From Marinomonas sargassi (GTDB taxonomy: Bacteria; Pseudomonadota; Gammaproteobacteria; Pseudomonadales; Marinomonadaceae), in NCBI RefSeq assembly GCF_025716875.1, contig NZ_JAOVZB010000001.1, forward strand, positions 806,001-870,000: a stretch of DNA of 64,000 nucleotides, written 5' to 3'. Under the pieces are notes generated by a model. That model searched no databases, was not told the DNA's origin, and saw only the letters and a program-made list of their open reading frames with translations. The position numbers and the translations under genes are program-made. This document shows positions 32,111 to 42,800 of the stretch, piece by piece; position 1 is the first letter of the stretch; each line of letters opens with the position of its first letter.

Positions 32111-32183
32111 TCTAGGGAAGGTACGAACAAGTCCACTGGCTTCAGCGTGTGGATAAACCTTTATTATTCGCACCTTCCCTAGA
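32111..32183. repeat. 17-bp inverted repeat enclosing a perfect DnaA box
   Basis: TCTAGGGAAGGTACGAA (32111-32127) is repeated inverted at 32167-32183 with 16 of 17 matches. The 39-nt spacer contains TGTGGATAA at 32148-32156, a perfect DnaA box on the minus strand. The right arm ends 2 bp before the aspC stop codon. The nature of the element is not known to me. Confidence 0.6.
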
Positions 32184-32185
32184 GC

Positions 32186-33382
32186 TTAGCTTTTAAGTGT
32201 TGCAGCAATAGCGTCACATAAAGGTTCCATGTTGTTGTGAGTCATGCCCGCAACATTGATACGCCCTGAACCAACAATGTAAATGCCGTAGTCTCTACGT
32301 AATTGCGCAACCTGATCAGGGGTAAGGCCAGAAAAAGAGAACATACCTTGTTGTTGAGATATGAAGGAAAAGTCCTGATCGACACCTTTAGATTTCAATG
32401 TGTTAACAAACAAGCTTCTCATTTCATGTATACGAGTACGCATATCTTTCAACTCACTTTCCCATAATGAGTACAGTTCTGAATCATTAAGTATTTCAGA
32501 TACAACTGCAGAACCGTGGGAAGGTGGGTTTGAATAGTTCGTGCGAATACAGCGTTTCACCTGAGTAAAAGCGGCCTCAGCTTGATCTGTACTGTCACAA
32601 ACAATCGTTAATGCGCCAACACGTTCGTTATAAAGACCGAAGTTCTTTGAGAAAGAACTAGCGATTAGCATTTCAGGAACGTGTTCAAGGAAGGTTCTTA
32701 AGCCTTGCGCATCTTCCGTTAGATCTTGTCCAAACCCTTGGTATGCGAAATCAAATAAAGGTAAGAAGCCTTGTTTACTTGCTAATTTAGCAAGTTGGTA
32801 CCATTGCTCAGGGGTTGGATCGATTCCTGTTGGGTTATGGCAGCAACCATGGAATAGAACAACATCACCTTCAGGCACTTGTGACAAGCTTGCTAGCAAA
32901 GCCTCAAAGTCCAGAGATTTGCTGTTAGCATTATAGTAAGAATAACTACCTACTTCTAATCCAACGGATTGAAAAACTGACTGATGATTAGCCCAAGTTG
33001 GGTTACTGACCCAAATCGTAGCGCCAGAAAGGTGTTTTTTTATGAATTCTGCAGCAACACGAAGTGCGCCTGTACCGCCAGGTGTATGGGCAGTTTTGGC
33101 AAGTTGCTTAGCAATAATATTGTGATTTTGCCCAAACAAAAGCTTTTGGACTGCAGAGCAGTAAGCTGGAGAGCCTTCAATGCTCAAGTAGCTTTTTGAT
33201 TGCTCTTTCGTTAATAAGCGTTCTTCTGCCAATTTAACGGCTTTTAAAATAGGTGTATTACCGTTTTCATCTTTGTATACACCAACACCCAAATTAATTT
33301 TATTTGGGTTTTCATCTTTCTTGTAAGCGTCATTCAGACCAAGAATTGGGTCTGCAGGAGCGGCTTGAATGTGTTCAAACAT
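32186..33382 (-). CDS. aspC: Aspartate/aromatic amino acid aminotransferase
   Basis: This PLP enzyme interconverts aspartate and oxaloacetate (and aromatic amino acids). The 398-residue product is very close to E. coli AspC throughout: [16 protein letters not shown] start, [28 protein letters not shown], and the PLP-lysine segment [16 protein letters not shown]. The conserved Arg in [10 protein letters not shown] binds the substrate carboxylate. AspC versus TyrB cannot be split with certainty. It is flanked by hairpins on both sides and appears monocistronic. Confidence 0.94.
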   Translation of the reverse strand: MFEHIQAAPADPILGLNDAYKKDENPNKINLGVGVYKDENGNTPILKAVKLAEERLLTKEQSKSYLSIEGSPAYCSAVQKLLFGQNHNIIAKQLAKTAHTPGGTGALRVAAEFIKKHLSGATIWVSNPTWANHQSVFQSVGLEVGSYSYYNANSKSLDFEALLASLSQVPEGDVVLFHGCCHNPTGIDPTPEQWYQLAKLASKQGFLPLFDFAYQGFGQDLTEDAQGLRTFLEHVPEMLIASSFSKNFGLYNERVGALTIVCDSTDQAEAAFTQVKRCIRTNYSNPPSHGSAVVSEILNDSELYSLWESELKDMRTRIHEMRSLFVNTLKSKGVDQDFSFISQQQGMFSFSGLTPDQVAQLRRDYGIYIVGSGRINVAGMTHNNMEPLCDAIAATLKS

Positions 33383-33606
33383 GGTAACTCCCCCAAGAGG
33401 GTTATTTTCTGTTCTTATTATGGGTTTAGAGGATCTAAAAAATCAGAGCATATGGTACTCCAAGACGCCAATAACAGCTATAAATTGCTTAAATTAGGAG
33501 GGGGTTATCACGTATATATTTGTATATTTAGGAGAAGTCGTTCTATTTATGGCAGAAGAGGCTCATCATCAATCAAATTGATCAATGAAAGTGTGGGTAC
33601 AGTTTA

Positions 33607-33639
33607 AGAAAGGTGCTATTTTTTGGGGGCACCTTTCTT
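33607..33639. terminator. Hairpin downstream of the 64-residue gene
   Basis: AAGAAAGGTGC and GCACCTTTCTT form an 11-bp stem with an 11-nt loop 20 bp after the stop of the minus-strand small gene. The T-rich end is compatible with termination. Confidence 0.6.
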
Positions 33640-33658
33640 AGGTAAAGATCAAGAAATG

Positions 33659-33853
33659 TTAATCATCCCAACCGCTGGAAATATTTTCATTTAAACGTTT
33701 TTCTTCTAAATGCTGTTCAATTGCGCGGCGGGCTTTTAACATACGTGCCGCGTCTTCCTTTTGATTTTTTTGTTTGATTTCATTATCCAAGCTAATAGAT
33801 GCATGCATAATGTCAGTTTTTACTTCAGTTAATGTTTCGGAAACATTGCTCAT
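33659..33853 (-). CDS. Small charged protein, PA3496-like (tentative)
   Basis: The 64-residue product is mainly charged and helical, with a C-terminal KARRAIEQHLEEKRLNENI segment that resembles a small family seen in Pseudomonas (PA3496-type). An AGGG lies 8 nt before the ATG and a hairpin follows the stop, both supporting a real gene. No membrane segment or Cys is present. Function is unknown. Confidence 0.6.
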   Translation of the reverse strand: MSNVSETLTEVKTDIMHASISLDNEIKQKNQKEDAARMLKARRAIEQHLEEKRLNENISSGWDD

Positions 33854-34038
33854 CGTGACACCCTTTTGGCCTTACGACGACATAGAAGCGCATAGACTAC
33901 TGTCATCGATAGTTGAAAAAAGACAAAATAGACAGACAACTCATGTTCAAGTTAATAAAAAACATAATTTGCACAAAAATCAACCTATTTTTAACTGTTT
34001 TTTATGACAAATAAATTAATTAACCACGGCGGAATGTA

Positions 34039-36252
34039 ATGGACGTTTCTTTTATTCTCGATTCTCTCAATGATAAGCAAAGGGAGGCAGTCGCTGCTCC
34101 TCTTCAAAATAGCTTGGTATTAGCTGGTGCGGGGTCGGGTAAAACACGTGTATTGGTACATCGAATTGCTTGGCTTATGCACGCCTATGAATTATCGCCA
34201 TATAGCTTAATGGCCGTGACTTTTACTAATAAAGCCGCTCGTGAAATGCAAGGCCGTATTGAGCAGTTAGTAGGTGTGCCACCGCAAGGTATGTGGGTTG
34301 GTACTTTCCATGGTTTGGCACATAGATTACTGCGAGCTCATTGGCGTGATGCTGGTTTGAAAGAGAACTTTCAAATAATGGACAGCGATGATCAGCTACG
34401 TTTGATTAAGCGAATCATGCGAGAACTGAATATCGACGATACTCGATGGCCGCCAAAGCAAGTGTCGTGGTTTATTAATGCTCAAAAAGATGAAGGTCGA
34501 CGTGCTGCCCATGTGCCAGATAGCCATGATCCATTCTCCAAAGGTATGCGTGAACTTTATTATCACTATGAGGAAGCCTGTGAACGAGGAGGCTTGTTAG
34601 ACTTTGGTGAGTTATTACTGCGTGCCCATGAGTTGATGTTAAGTACTCCTGCACTGTTGCGCCATTATCAAGAACGTTTTCGCCATGTGCTGGTGGATGA
34701 GTTTCAGGACACCAACACCATTCAATATGCTTGGTTGAGAATCATGGTGGGTGACCAGGGCACCATCACGGCGGTGGGGGATGACGATCAATCCATTTAT
34801 GGTTGGCGTGGTGCAAAAATAGAAAACATTCAAAATTTTACTAAAGATTTCAATGATGTAGGCACAATTCGATTAGAGCAAAACTACCGTTCGACAGGCC
34901 ATATCCTAAATGCGGCTAATGGCTTGATCAAAAACAACGACGATAGACTAGGCAAAGAGCTGTGGACGGACAGTGGGGAAGGCGACCCTATTTCCCTATA
35001 TGCAGGTTTCAATGAGCAAGATGAAGCACGTTTTATTGTCGGCATCATCAAGCAATGGCGTGATAAAGGCACCAGCTTATCGGATATGGCAATACTGTAT
35101 CGCTCCAATGCCCAGTCTCGTGTACTGGAAGAATGCCTAGTTAGGGAACAGATTTCATATCGTATATATGGTGGGCACAGATTCTACGACAGGCTAGAGA
35201 TCAAAAATGCATTAGCTTACGCTCGCTTAGCTCTTGATCCTAATGATGATGGCGCCATGGAGAGGATCATCAATGTTCCTCCTAGGGGGATTGGTGAGCG
35301 AAGTATTGGTACACTTCGAGAAATTGCCCGTGATAATGGCTTCTCTATGTGGCAAGCAGCTCAAGAAGTGGTTCGTCAGTCTCTAATGACAGCGCGAGCA
35401 ACTAATGCAATTAAAGCCTTCCTCCATCTTATTGAAGGGTTAAGTGCAACGGTTAATAACCCTGAGCTGAACTTAAACGATGTATTTGAACAGGTCATTG
35501 AAGAAGCTGGCTTGATCCCTTTCCATGAGAAAGAGAAAGGTGAGAAAGGCGAGGCACGTATCGAGAACTTAAAAGAGTTGGTGGGTGCCGCTGGTGGCTT
35601 TAGCTGGAGTGAAGAAGATCAAGAATTTAACTCACCTCTAATGGCCTTCCTCGACGAAGCTGTTTTGAATGCTGGTGAAGCTCAAGCAGATGAATACCAA
35701 GATGCTGTCCAGCTGATGACTTTACACTCTGCAAAAGGCCTAGAATTCCCATTGGTGTTCCTAACGGGCGTGGAAGAAAATCTTTTTCCGAGCAAAATGT
35801 CTTTCGAAGAGCCGGGTCGCTTAGAAGAAGAGCGCCGACTTTGTTATGTAGGCATAACGCGTGCTATGGAAAAGCTCTACATCACCTACGCTGAGTCGCG
35901 CCGTCTCTTTGGTAGTGAGTCTTTCAATAGTCCTTCGCGTTTTATTAAAGAAATTCCAGCGGAATGTTTGGAGGAAGTGCGTTTACGCTCGCAAGTGAGT
36001 CGTCCTGTTTCTTTAGATCGTCCAGACTACAACCTAGAAAAAATGAAGCTGAAGAACAGCAGTGTCTTGAATCAACATAAAGCTCCTGAAGTGAACGTCA
36101 GCATGGGGGATAGAGTCAAACACCCTGTGTTTGGCGAAGGTTTAGTGATTAACTACGAAGGTCAAGGTCCCCAAGCCCGCGTTCAGGTCAATTTTGATGA
36201 TGAAGGCAGCAAGTGGTTGGTCTTATCTTTTGCAAAATTAGAAGTGCTTTAA
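34039..36252 (+). CDS. uvrD: DNA helicase II (UvrD)
   Basis: UvrD is a 3'-5' SF1A helicase of nucleotide-excision and mismatch repair. The 737-residue protein starts MDVSFILDSLNDKQREAVAA like E. coli UvrD and has motif I AGAGSGKT, motif II VDEFQDTN, motif III GDDDQSIYGWRGA, motif IV RLEQNYRS, and motif VI VGITRAMEKLY. The C-terminal Tudor-like segment (VKHPVFGEGLV) that binds RNA polymerase is present. It appears monocistronic. Confidence 0.97.
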   Translation: MDVSFILDSLNDKQREAVAAPLQNSLVLAGAGSGKTRVLVHRIAWLMHAYELSPYSLMAVTFTNKAAREMQGRIEQLVGVPPQGMWVGTFHGLAHRLLRAHWRDAGLKENFQIMDSDDQLRLIKRIMRELNIDDTRWPPKQVSWFINAQKDEGRRAAHVPDSHDPFSKGMRELYYHYEEACERGGLLDFGELLLRAHELMLSTPALLRHYQERFRHVLVDEFQDTNTIQYAWLRIMVGDQGTITAVGDDDQSIYGWRGAKIENIQNFTKDFNDVGTIRLEQNYRSTGHILNAANGLIKNNDDRLGKELWTDSGEGDPISLYAGFNEQDEARFIVGIIKQWRDKGTSLSDMAILYRSNAQSRVLEECLVREQISYRIYGGHRFYDRLEIKNALAYARLALDPNDDGAMERIINVPPRGIGERSIGTLREIARDNGFSMWQAAQEVVRQSLMTARATNAIKAFLHLIEGLSATVNNPELNLNDVFEQVIEEAGLIPFHEKEKGEKGEARIENLKELVGAAGGFSWSEEDQEFNSPLMAFLDEAVLNAGEAQADEYQDAVQLMTLHSAKGLEFPLVFLTGVEENLFPSKMSFEEPGRLEEERRLCYVGITRAMEKLYITYAESRRLFGSESFNSPSRFIKEIPAECLEEVRLRSQVSRPVSLDRPDYNLEKMKLKNSSVLNQHKAPEVNVSMGDRVKHPVFGEGLVINYEGQGPQARVQVNFDDEGSKWLVLSFAKLEVL

Positions 36253-36368
36253 ATAGCGAAAAAGCCCTTAATTGAATAGAAAGGCTATAAAAATGCCATT
36301 AAGTTGAATTTTTAGCTTTTTTATTTAAATAAAGGTTGAGCATAGACCTAGCAATTCTTATCATCCAT

Positions 36369-36409
36369 AGCCCTTGTTAAGCATGTTGCCGAGCAAGGGC
36401 TTTTTCTTG
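36369..36409 (+). terminator. Rho-independent terminator between uvrD and the first TRAP gene
   Basis: AGCCCTTG (36369-36376) pairs with CAAGGGCT (36394-36401), followed by TTTTCTTG. A promoter-like TTGAGC-17-TATCAT (36336-36364) abuts it. The other 285 bp between genes hold nothing else recognisable. Confidence 0.7.
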
Positions 36410-36537
36410 TCTACCTTAAAAAAATAACAACATTTTATAGAAGCATGGTTATAAAAAGCTGAAGAGAAGTTTCTTTATACCAATGCTTTTAATAGACGCT
36501 TATTTTTAATACCTAACTTATTCCCAGAGGGGAAAAT

Positions 36538-37662
36538 ATGTCGAACCTAATCAAGTTGAGTAAATTCGCTTTTGTTGGATTGTTCGCCGTTTTATTGGTT
36601 GCCTGTGGTGGCTCTGATAAACAAGAAGAACAAGTTACAGAAAAAACAAATTCTGAAACAAAGGTACAAAGTTTTGAATGGAAAATGGTCACATCTTGGC
36701 CGAAAAACTTTCCAGGTATCGGTACCAGTGCTGAATCTCTAGCAAAGAACATAACGGAAATGTCTGGTGGCCGTTTAACGGTTAAAGTATATGCGGCAGG
36801 TGAGCTAGTACCACCATTGGAAGTGTTTGATGCCGTTTCTCGTGGCACTGCAGAAATGGGTCACAGTGCCTCTTACTACTGGAAAGGCAAAGTGCCCGCT
36901 GCACAGTTCTTTACGACAGTACCTTTTGGCCTGACAGCACAAGAGTTTAATGCTTGGGTTTATCACGGTGGTGGTTTAGAGCTATGGGAAGAACTGTATG
37001 CTCCTTTCAATGTGATTCCTATGCCAGCAGGCAACCCAGGTGCACAAATGGGTGGTTGGTTTAATAAAGAAATCAATTCTTTAGCAGACTTCCAAGGTTT
37101 GAAAATGCGTATGCCGGGCTTAGGTGGAGAAGTACTTAAGAAAATTGGTGCGACACCAATTAACCTGCCAGGCGGTGAAATTTTCACATCTCTTCAAACC
37201 GGTGCTATTGACGCAACTGAGTGGGTTGGACCATATAACGACCTAGCTTTTGGTTTATACAAAGCGGCTAAGTACTACTACTACCCAGGTTGGCATGAGC
37301 CGGGTTCAGCGGTAGAAGCTATCTTCAATAAAGATGCTTTTGAAGCTTTGCCTGCCGACTTACAAGCCATTGTTCGTATTGCAACACAGCAAGCGAACTT
37401 AGATATGCTAAGTGAGTTTACTGCCCGTAATAACGCTGCGTTACAAACTTTGGTTAATGACCATGGTGTTATTTTGAAGCCTTTCCCAGAAGATTTATTG
37501 GAAGCGCTAAAACAAGCGTCTCAAGAAACTCTAGAAGAAGTGGCTGCTAGCGATGCGGATAGCCAAAAAGTATATGACGCTTTTAAAGCATTCCGTAGCT
37601 CAGTAAGCGATTGGCATGATGTTTCTGAGCGTGCCTTTATTAATGGCCGAGCAAACGACTAA
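36538..37662 (+). CDS. TRAP transporter substrate-binding lipoprotein, copy 1 (FcbT1/TakP type)
   Basis: DctP-fold proteins deliver carboxylates to TRAP permeases. The 374-residue product has a lipoprotein signal peptide with lipobox LVAC (Cys at residue 22), a short charged linker, and a binding domain with WKMVTSWPKNFPG, AAGELVPPLEVFDAVSRGTA, GGWFNKEI, the carboxylate-binding Arg in LKMRMPGLGG, and SLQTGAIDATEW. The type matches alpha-keto-acid or mannitol/chloroaromatic TRAP proteins. No membrane subunits are adjacent; compatible ones lie at 45-47 kb. AGAGGGGA precedes the ATG. Lipid anchoring is less usual than a free periplasmic form. Confidence 0.88.
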   Translation: MSNLIKLSKFAFVGLFAVLLVACGGSDKQEEQVTEKTNSETKVQSFEWKMVTSWPKNFPGIGTSAESLAKNITEMSGGRLTVKVYAAGELVPPLEVFDAVSRGTAEMGHSASYYWKGKVPAAQFFTTVPFGLTAQEFNAWVYHGGGLELWEELYAPFNVIPMPAGNPGAQMGGWFNKEINSLADFQGLKMRMPGLGGEVLKKIGATPINLPGGEIFTSLQTGAIDATEWVGPYNDLAFGLYKAAKYYYYPGWHEPGSAVEAIFNKDAFEALPADLQAIVRIATQQANLDMLSEFTARNNAALQTLVNDHGVILKPFPEDLLEALKQASQETLEEVAASDADSQKVYDAFKAFRSSVSDWHDVSERAFINGRAND

Positions 37663-37690
37663 GTTAATTTTATCGTTTTATCTTGGTTGA

Positions 37691-37730
37691 AAAAGCCCCA
37701 TTATTTTTAATAATGGGGCTTTTCTTTTTT
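37691..37730 (+). terminator. Terminator between the two TRAP binding-protein genes
   Basis: AAAAGCCCCATTATT (37691-37705) and AATAATGGGGCTTTT (37709-37723) form a perfect 15-bp stem with a 3-nt loop, followed by C and a T-run. The two paralogues are therefore probably separate transcription units. Confidence 0.9.
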
Positions 37731-37913
37731 TAATAATAAGAAAGTTACCAAAACGCAAAAAAGAACTTGAGGATAGGGGCATCAATTCATACTATTTCGT
37801 TACTTAGTTTATAAAAATGGCTAATACTTTCTTTAGCTATTTTGAAAAACAAAGGTCAAGCAAGCCGGTTACTTAATGGAAAACATAAAAATAAATATCC
37901 TGAGGAAAACATA

Positions 37914-39026
37914 ATGAGAAAAATACAAACATGGAGCAAGTTAGCTCTTGTTAGTTTAGCAACAGCGACATTAGTGGCATGCGGAGGCTCTGATAAAGCC
38001 GAAGAAACCGCTAAAGTAGAGAAAAAAGTAGAAACCATTGAATGGAAAATGGTGACAACTTGGCCAAAAAATTTCCCAGGGTTAGGTACTGGTGCTGAGA
38101 ATTTAGCAAAAAGTATTAATGATATGTCCAATGGTCGCTTAAACATTACAGTCTATGCGGCCGGTGAGCTTGTTCCACCTTTAGAAGTATTTGATGCGGT
38201 ATCCCGTGGTACAGCTCAAATGGGCCATGGTGCTGCGTATTATTGGAAAGGTAAAGCGCCTGCAGCTCAATTCTTTACTGCGGTACCTTTTGGTTTTACC
38301 GCTCAAGAGATCAACTCTTGGATTCACCATGGTGGCGGTTTGAAGCTATGGGAAGAAATTTACGCCCCATTTAATTTGATTCCAATGGCAGCTGGTAACA
38401 CAGGCGTACAAATGGGTGGTTGGTTTAACAAAGAAATCAATTCCCTTGAAGACTTCCAAGGCTTAAAAATGCGTATCCCGGGCTTGGGTGGCGAAGTCTT
38501 GAAGAAAGTAGGCGGCACACCAATTAACTTGCCGGGTGGTGAAATCTTTACTTCACTACAGACGGGAGCTATTGATGCGACTGAGTTTGTTGGCCCATAC
38601 AACGATTTAGCTTTTGGTTTGTATAAAGCCGCTAAATTCTACTACTACCCGGGCTGGCATGAGCCAGGTTCTACAATGGAAGCGCTTTTCAACAAAGAAG
38701 CATTTGAAGCTCTACCGCAGGATCTACAGCTAATTGTCCGCGCAGCGACACGTCAAGCCAACGCAGAAATGCTTGATGAGTTCACAGCGTTGAACAACTC
38801 TGCTCTACAAACTTTGGTGAATGAGCATAACGTTATCCTTAAACCTTTCCCTGCTGATGTATTGTCTGCATTGAAAAAAGCATCTGATGAGACATTAGAA
38901 GAGGTTGCCTCTGCAGATCCACTAAGTCGAAAAGTGTATGACTCGTTTAAAGACTTTGGTAGCAAGGTTCGAGCATGGCACGAAGTGTCTGAACGTGCTT
39001 ATATCAATGGTCGTGAGACAGAATAA
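37914..39026 (+). CDS. TRAP transporter substrate-binding lipoprotein, copy 2
   Basis: This 370-residue protein is a close paralogue of the gene just upstream: most of the binding domain is identical (AAGELVPPLEVFDAVSRGTA, GGWFNKEINSL, INLPGGEIFTSLQTGAIDAT), with differences concentrated in the linker and C-terminus. It has a lipobox LVAC. The start at 37914 is chosen because TGAGGA lies 7 nt upstream and it begins the signal peptide; the longer frame from 37842 adds 24 residues with no signal character. Both copies keep the binding residues, so both should be functional. Confidence 0.88.
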   Translation: MRKIQTWSKLALVSLATATLVACGGSDKAEETAKVEKKVETIEWKMVTTWPKNFPGLGTGAENLAKSINDMSNGRLNITVYAAGELVPPLEVFDAVSRGTAQMGHGAAYYWKGKAPAAQFFTAVPFGFTAQEINSWIHHGGGLKLWEEIYAPFNLIPMAAGNTGVQMGGWFNKEINSLEDFQGLKMRIPGLGGEVLKKVGGTPINLPGGEIFTSLQTGAIDATEFVGPYNDLAFGLYKAAKFYYYPGWHEPGSTMEALFNKEAFEALPQDLQLIVRAATRQANAEMLDEFTALNNSALQTLVNEHNVILKPFPADVLSALKKASDETLEEVASADPLSRKVYDSFKDFGSKVRAWHEVSERAYINGRETE

Positions 39027-39041
39027 ACAGGGTTATAGCTT

Positions 39042-39086
39042 AAAAAGAGCCCCTTTTACTGAAGAGTAAAAGGGGCTCTTTTTTTG
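39042..39086 (+). terminator. Terminator after the second TRAP binding-protein gene
   Basis: AAAAAGAGCCCCTTTTACT (39042-39060) and its exact complement (39065-39083) form a perfect 19-bp stem with loop GAAG, followed by more T residues. It can work in both directions. Confidence 0.92.
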
Positions 39087-39126
39087 GGCTACTTTGCTGT
39101 TAGGTTTTGTCAGCTTATGAGCAGGA

Positions 39127-39807
39127 TTAATCTGCTTTGCTGCCAAGTTCTAACAGGGTTGCGTTTCCGCCAATAGCCGTTGTATTTATGGATACAGTTT
39201 TTTCGGTTATGAAATTTAGAATATAGTTAGGCTTTGCTATTCTTGCTAACGTATCACTGGTTTCAGCGACCAGTTGGCAAAGTAAACCTTCTTTTGCTGC
39301 TAGTCTTGAGTTCAATGACTTGGCTTTTTTCATATCACATAGGATGGCCACACCAGCTAACGAGTCAGCTTCTAGTAAAGCATCTAAAACCACATCACTG
39401 ATATTCTGCACAACACCTTCAGGGAGCAAAGGCTGCAGTATATCTATAAGGCGCTTTCCTTCTAACCCTGACGTAATAATAGGGTTACCAGCAACTAACG
39501 CTGTGTAAACTTGGCCAACTAACGCTGTGCTGACATGTTCACCTGCGAGATCGTTTAAGCATAGAAATGGCCCTCTACCTTGAGAAAATAGCTCATTACG
39601 CTCACCTGTTGGTCCCGGCATAATCTGCTTATCAGCTATTTTTTCTTGGGCATTATTGAGCTGCCACTCTGCCATTTTTTGCTGTTCTTCAGCTAATAAA
39701 GGGAGTGTTTTTCTTAGCGCATCACAGCGCCCAGTGACACCCAGTCTGTCCCATCGCTCAAAAGCATTTAAAGCGACCTGAATTTGGTTTGTATGTGTTG
39801 TTGTCAT
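39127..39807 (-). CDS. Detached C-terminal (ALDH-superfamily) domain of PutA
   Basis: The 226-residue product matches the C-terminal end of long PutA proteins: MPGPTGERNELFSQGRGPFLCL, and the final SINTTAIGGNATLLELG. In long PutAs this domain caps the substrate-channelling cavity. Here it is a separate cistron: putA ends in TAG at 39820-39822, four codons follow, and this ATG (39807) is in the same frame. AGGA overlapping the putA stop gives a plausible ribosome-binding site. It is therefore either a split gene making two polypeptides or a PutA broken by one nonsense change. Confidence 0.85.
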   Translation of the reverse strand: MTTTHTNQIQVALNAFERWDRLGVTGRCDALRKTLPLLAEEQQKMAEWQLNNAQEKIADKQIMPGPTGERNELFSQGRGPFLCLNDLAGEHVSTALVGQVYTALVAGNPIITSGLEGKRLIDILQPLLPEGVVQNISDVVLDALLEADSLAGVAILCDMKKAKSLNSRLAAKEGLLCQLVAETSDTLARIAKPNYILNFITEKTVSINTTAIGGNATLLELGSKAD

Positions 39808-39819
39808 AGTCGTTTTCCT

Positions 39820-42800
39820 CTAAAGCTCTTTCTCTAATGCGAAACGTGGAAGGTAGTGGGGACCGCCTGCTTTTGGCCCAGTGCCCGATAAACCTTGGCC
39901 ACCAAATGGCTGTACACCAACAACAGCACCAACTTGGTCACGGTTAAGGTAAATGTTACCGACACGAGCGCGATCAACAATACGGGCACACGTTGTTTCG
40001 TTTCGGCTATGGACGCCCATGGTGAGACCGAACCCTGAGTTGTTAATGGTGTCGATAATCTGGTCTAGCTCACGAGCTTTATAGCGCACGACATGCAAAA
40101 TAGGGCCGAACTTTTCATCCGAGATTTGATTGATGTTATCTATTTCAAATGCCGTAGGTGGTACAAAGGTGCCATTTTCAGCAAAGCTAGGTAATGCTGC
40201 TTGAGCAATTAATTTACCTTTTACTTTCATGTCTTCTATATGGTCTAAGAGCATTTCTTGGGCGTTTTTATCGATAACTGGGCCCACATCCGTACTATGT
40301 AAATAGGGTAGACCGACAGATTGCTCTTTCATGGCACCCTTAATCATCACAATAACTTTATCGGCAATGTCTTCTTGCACAAATAAGACACGTAGAGCTG
40401 AACAACGTTGGCCTGCAGACGCAAAGGCAGAGCGAACCACATCTCGTACTACTTGTTCTGGAAGAGAGGTGGAGTCCACTAACATGGCATTTTGCCCACC
40501 TGTTTCAGCGATAACAGGAATAGGGTCAACATCACGGTTTGATAAGCTACGATTAATCCTTTGTGCAGTACCCGTTGAGCCAGTAAAAGCCAGCCCTGCA
40601 ATATGTGGATTATTCGTAAGGTTATTCCCTATATAAGAGCCTTTACCTATAACAAGGTGCAGCACATTGGTTGGAATACCCGCTTCGTGGAGAAGCTCTA
40701 CGGTACGAAAAGCAATAAGACTTGTCTGCTCAGCAGGTTTGGCGATAACGGTATTACCCGTTACTAATGCGGCAGCCACTTGACCCATAAAGATAGCTAA
40801 AGGGAAATTCCACGGACTAATGCAAACAAATACACCTCGCCCCACTATTTGAACCCTTTTTTCATTTTTCAGAAAATCTGTATATATTTTTTCGCCAGAT
40901 AAATGATCCCTTGCCTGTTGGGCGTAATAACGACAGAAGTCGACGGCTTCTCTTACTTCATCAAGGCTATCTTGAATTGTTTTGCCTGCTTCCCTGTGGC
41001 AGATAGCAACCAGCTCTGCATAGTTTTCCTCTAGCAAGTCTGCGGCTTTCTCTAAGCAATTAGCGCGTTCACCCATAGTGAGAGAAGACCAAGCAGGGAA
41101 AGCCTCTTGAGCGATATTAATGGCTTCATCGACAGTGCTTGGTTCGGCGCAATCAACTTTACCCACTACTTGAGAGTGATCGTAAGGGCTTTTTACGATT
41201 GGAGAGTTATTCGTCGCCACTTTTTCGCCGCCAACGAGAGAGTATCCGCGCCACTGTATATCTGCTGACATAAAGTGATTTACCTTCTCTTGGAAAGGAG
41301 TCCACTCGGAATCTATTTCAATATTTGGAGCGAATGAGTTTTTTCTGTCGTTGAATAAGCTCTCAGGTAGCTTGATATAAGGGTTAGCCAAAGACTGGCG
41401 CCCTTCCAATAAGGTAACAGGGTGTTCTACCAAATTTTCTACTGGGTAGCTGGCATCGATCAGTCTGTGAACAAATGAGCTGTTGGCACCATTTTCTAAT
41501 AAGCGACGTACAAGGTAAGGAAGGAGATCCTTATGGCTGCCTACAGGGGCATAAATACGGACACAGATATTATTCTTGTCTATTAAATGGTTATAAAGTG
41601 CGTCTCCCATACCGTGTAAACGTTGGAATTCGAACTCATCTGTTGTCGCATCTAGCTGCGTCGCCATAGTATGAATGGTCGCTATGGTATGGGCATTGTG
41701 GCTAGCAAACTGAGGGAACAAGTTAGCGCGAGTATGTTCACTTAATAGGAAGTGCGCACAAGCAAGGTAAGACACGTCGGTTGCTTCTTTTCGTGTATAA
41801 ACAGGGTAGCCGTTCACGCCTTTTTGCTGGCAGAGCTTAATCTCTGAATCCCAGTAAGCCCCTTTTACTAGACGTACAGGAATACGTTTACCTTGTTGCT
41901 TGGATAACGCCGTAAGCCAAGCTAAAACAGCTAGGGCGCGTTTTGAGTAAGCTTGTACAACAAGGCCAAACAAGTTCCAATCATTGGTTACTTCATCAAG
42001 AAATAACTTCTCGAACAGTTTTAAAGACAGCTCTAAACGGTCGGCTTCCTCTGCATCTATGGTAATGCCTACATTGACGGCGCGAGCTTGCTGAATAAGC
42101 CCTTTAACGCTTTCAAACAGCTCTGTCATGACTCGTTCTTCACAACCTGTTTCGTAACGAGGGTGAAGTGCAGAAAGCTTAATGGAAATGGTTGGACGAT
42201 GATCCTGTTTATAAGAATCCTTACCAACGGACTGAATCGCTCGTTCATAAGAAGTCAGATACTTTTTAGCATCGTCTGCGGTTAATGCAGCTTCTCCAAG
42301 CATATCGAAAGAATAGGTGTAGCCTCTATCGCGGTATTTTTTACCTCGGGATAGCGCTTCTTTAATATCACGACCCAAAACAAACTGATGCCCCATAATC
42401 TTCATGGCTTGGTTCATTGCTTTGCGAATGACAGGCTCGGATACACGGTTCACCATGCGGTTTACTAAATTAGCCGGTGAGCCGTCTTGCTTTTCACTCA
42501 TGGTCACGACTTTGCCCGTAAGCAATAGACCCCAAGTAGAAGCATTGACGAAGAAGGAATCTGAATTCTTAGTGTGTGATGCCCAATCCGCAACACTGAG
42601 TCGGTCTTTAATAAAAGCATCAGCGGTGTCTTTGTCTGGCACGCGCATTAGGGCTTCGGCAAGGCACATAAGTAAAATGCCTTCTTTGGTGTCCAGACTG
42701 TATTCCAACAAAAGCGCATCAATCATAGACATGCTCTCGTCATCTTTACGTACCTCAGTAATCAAATGGAAGGCATTATCTGTTTGAGTTTTTAATTGTT

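Noticed and set aside
33365-33607. 80-codon plus-strand frame upstream of aspC
   Set aside because: It overlaps the aspC 5' end and its promoter region, with no ribosome-binding site or recognisable sequence.
37842-37913. Longer start for the second TRAP binding lipoprotein
   Set aside because: The added 24 residues are Lys/Asn-rich and would bury the signal peptide; TGAGGA supports the ATG at 37914.
39820-39822. Pyrrolysine or programmed amber recoding in putA
   Set aside because: No pyrrolysine genes or recoding structure are seen; a plain stop followed by re-initiation at a good ribosome-binding site is the simpler reading.
40331-40636. 101-codon plus-strand frame
   Set aside because: It is antisense within the ALDH domain of putA, across the catalytic Cys region.
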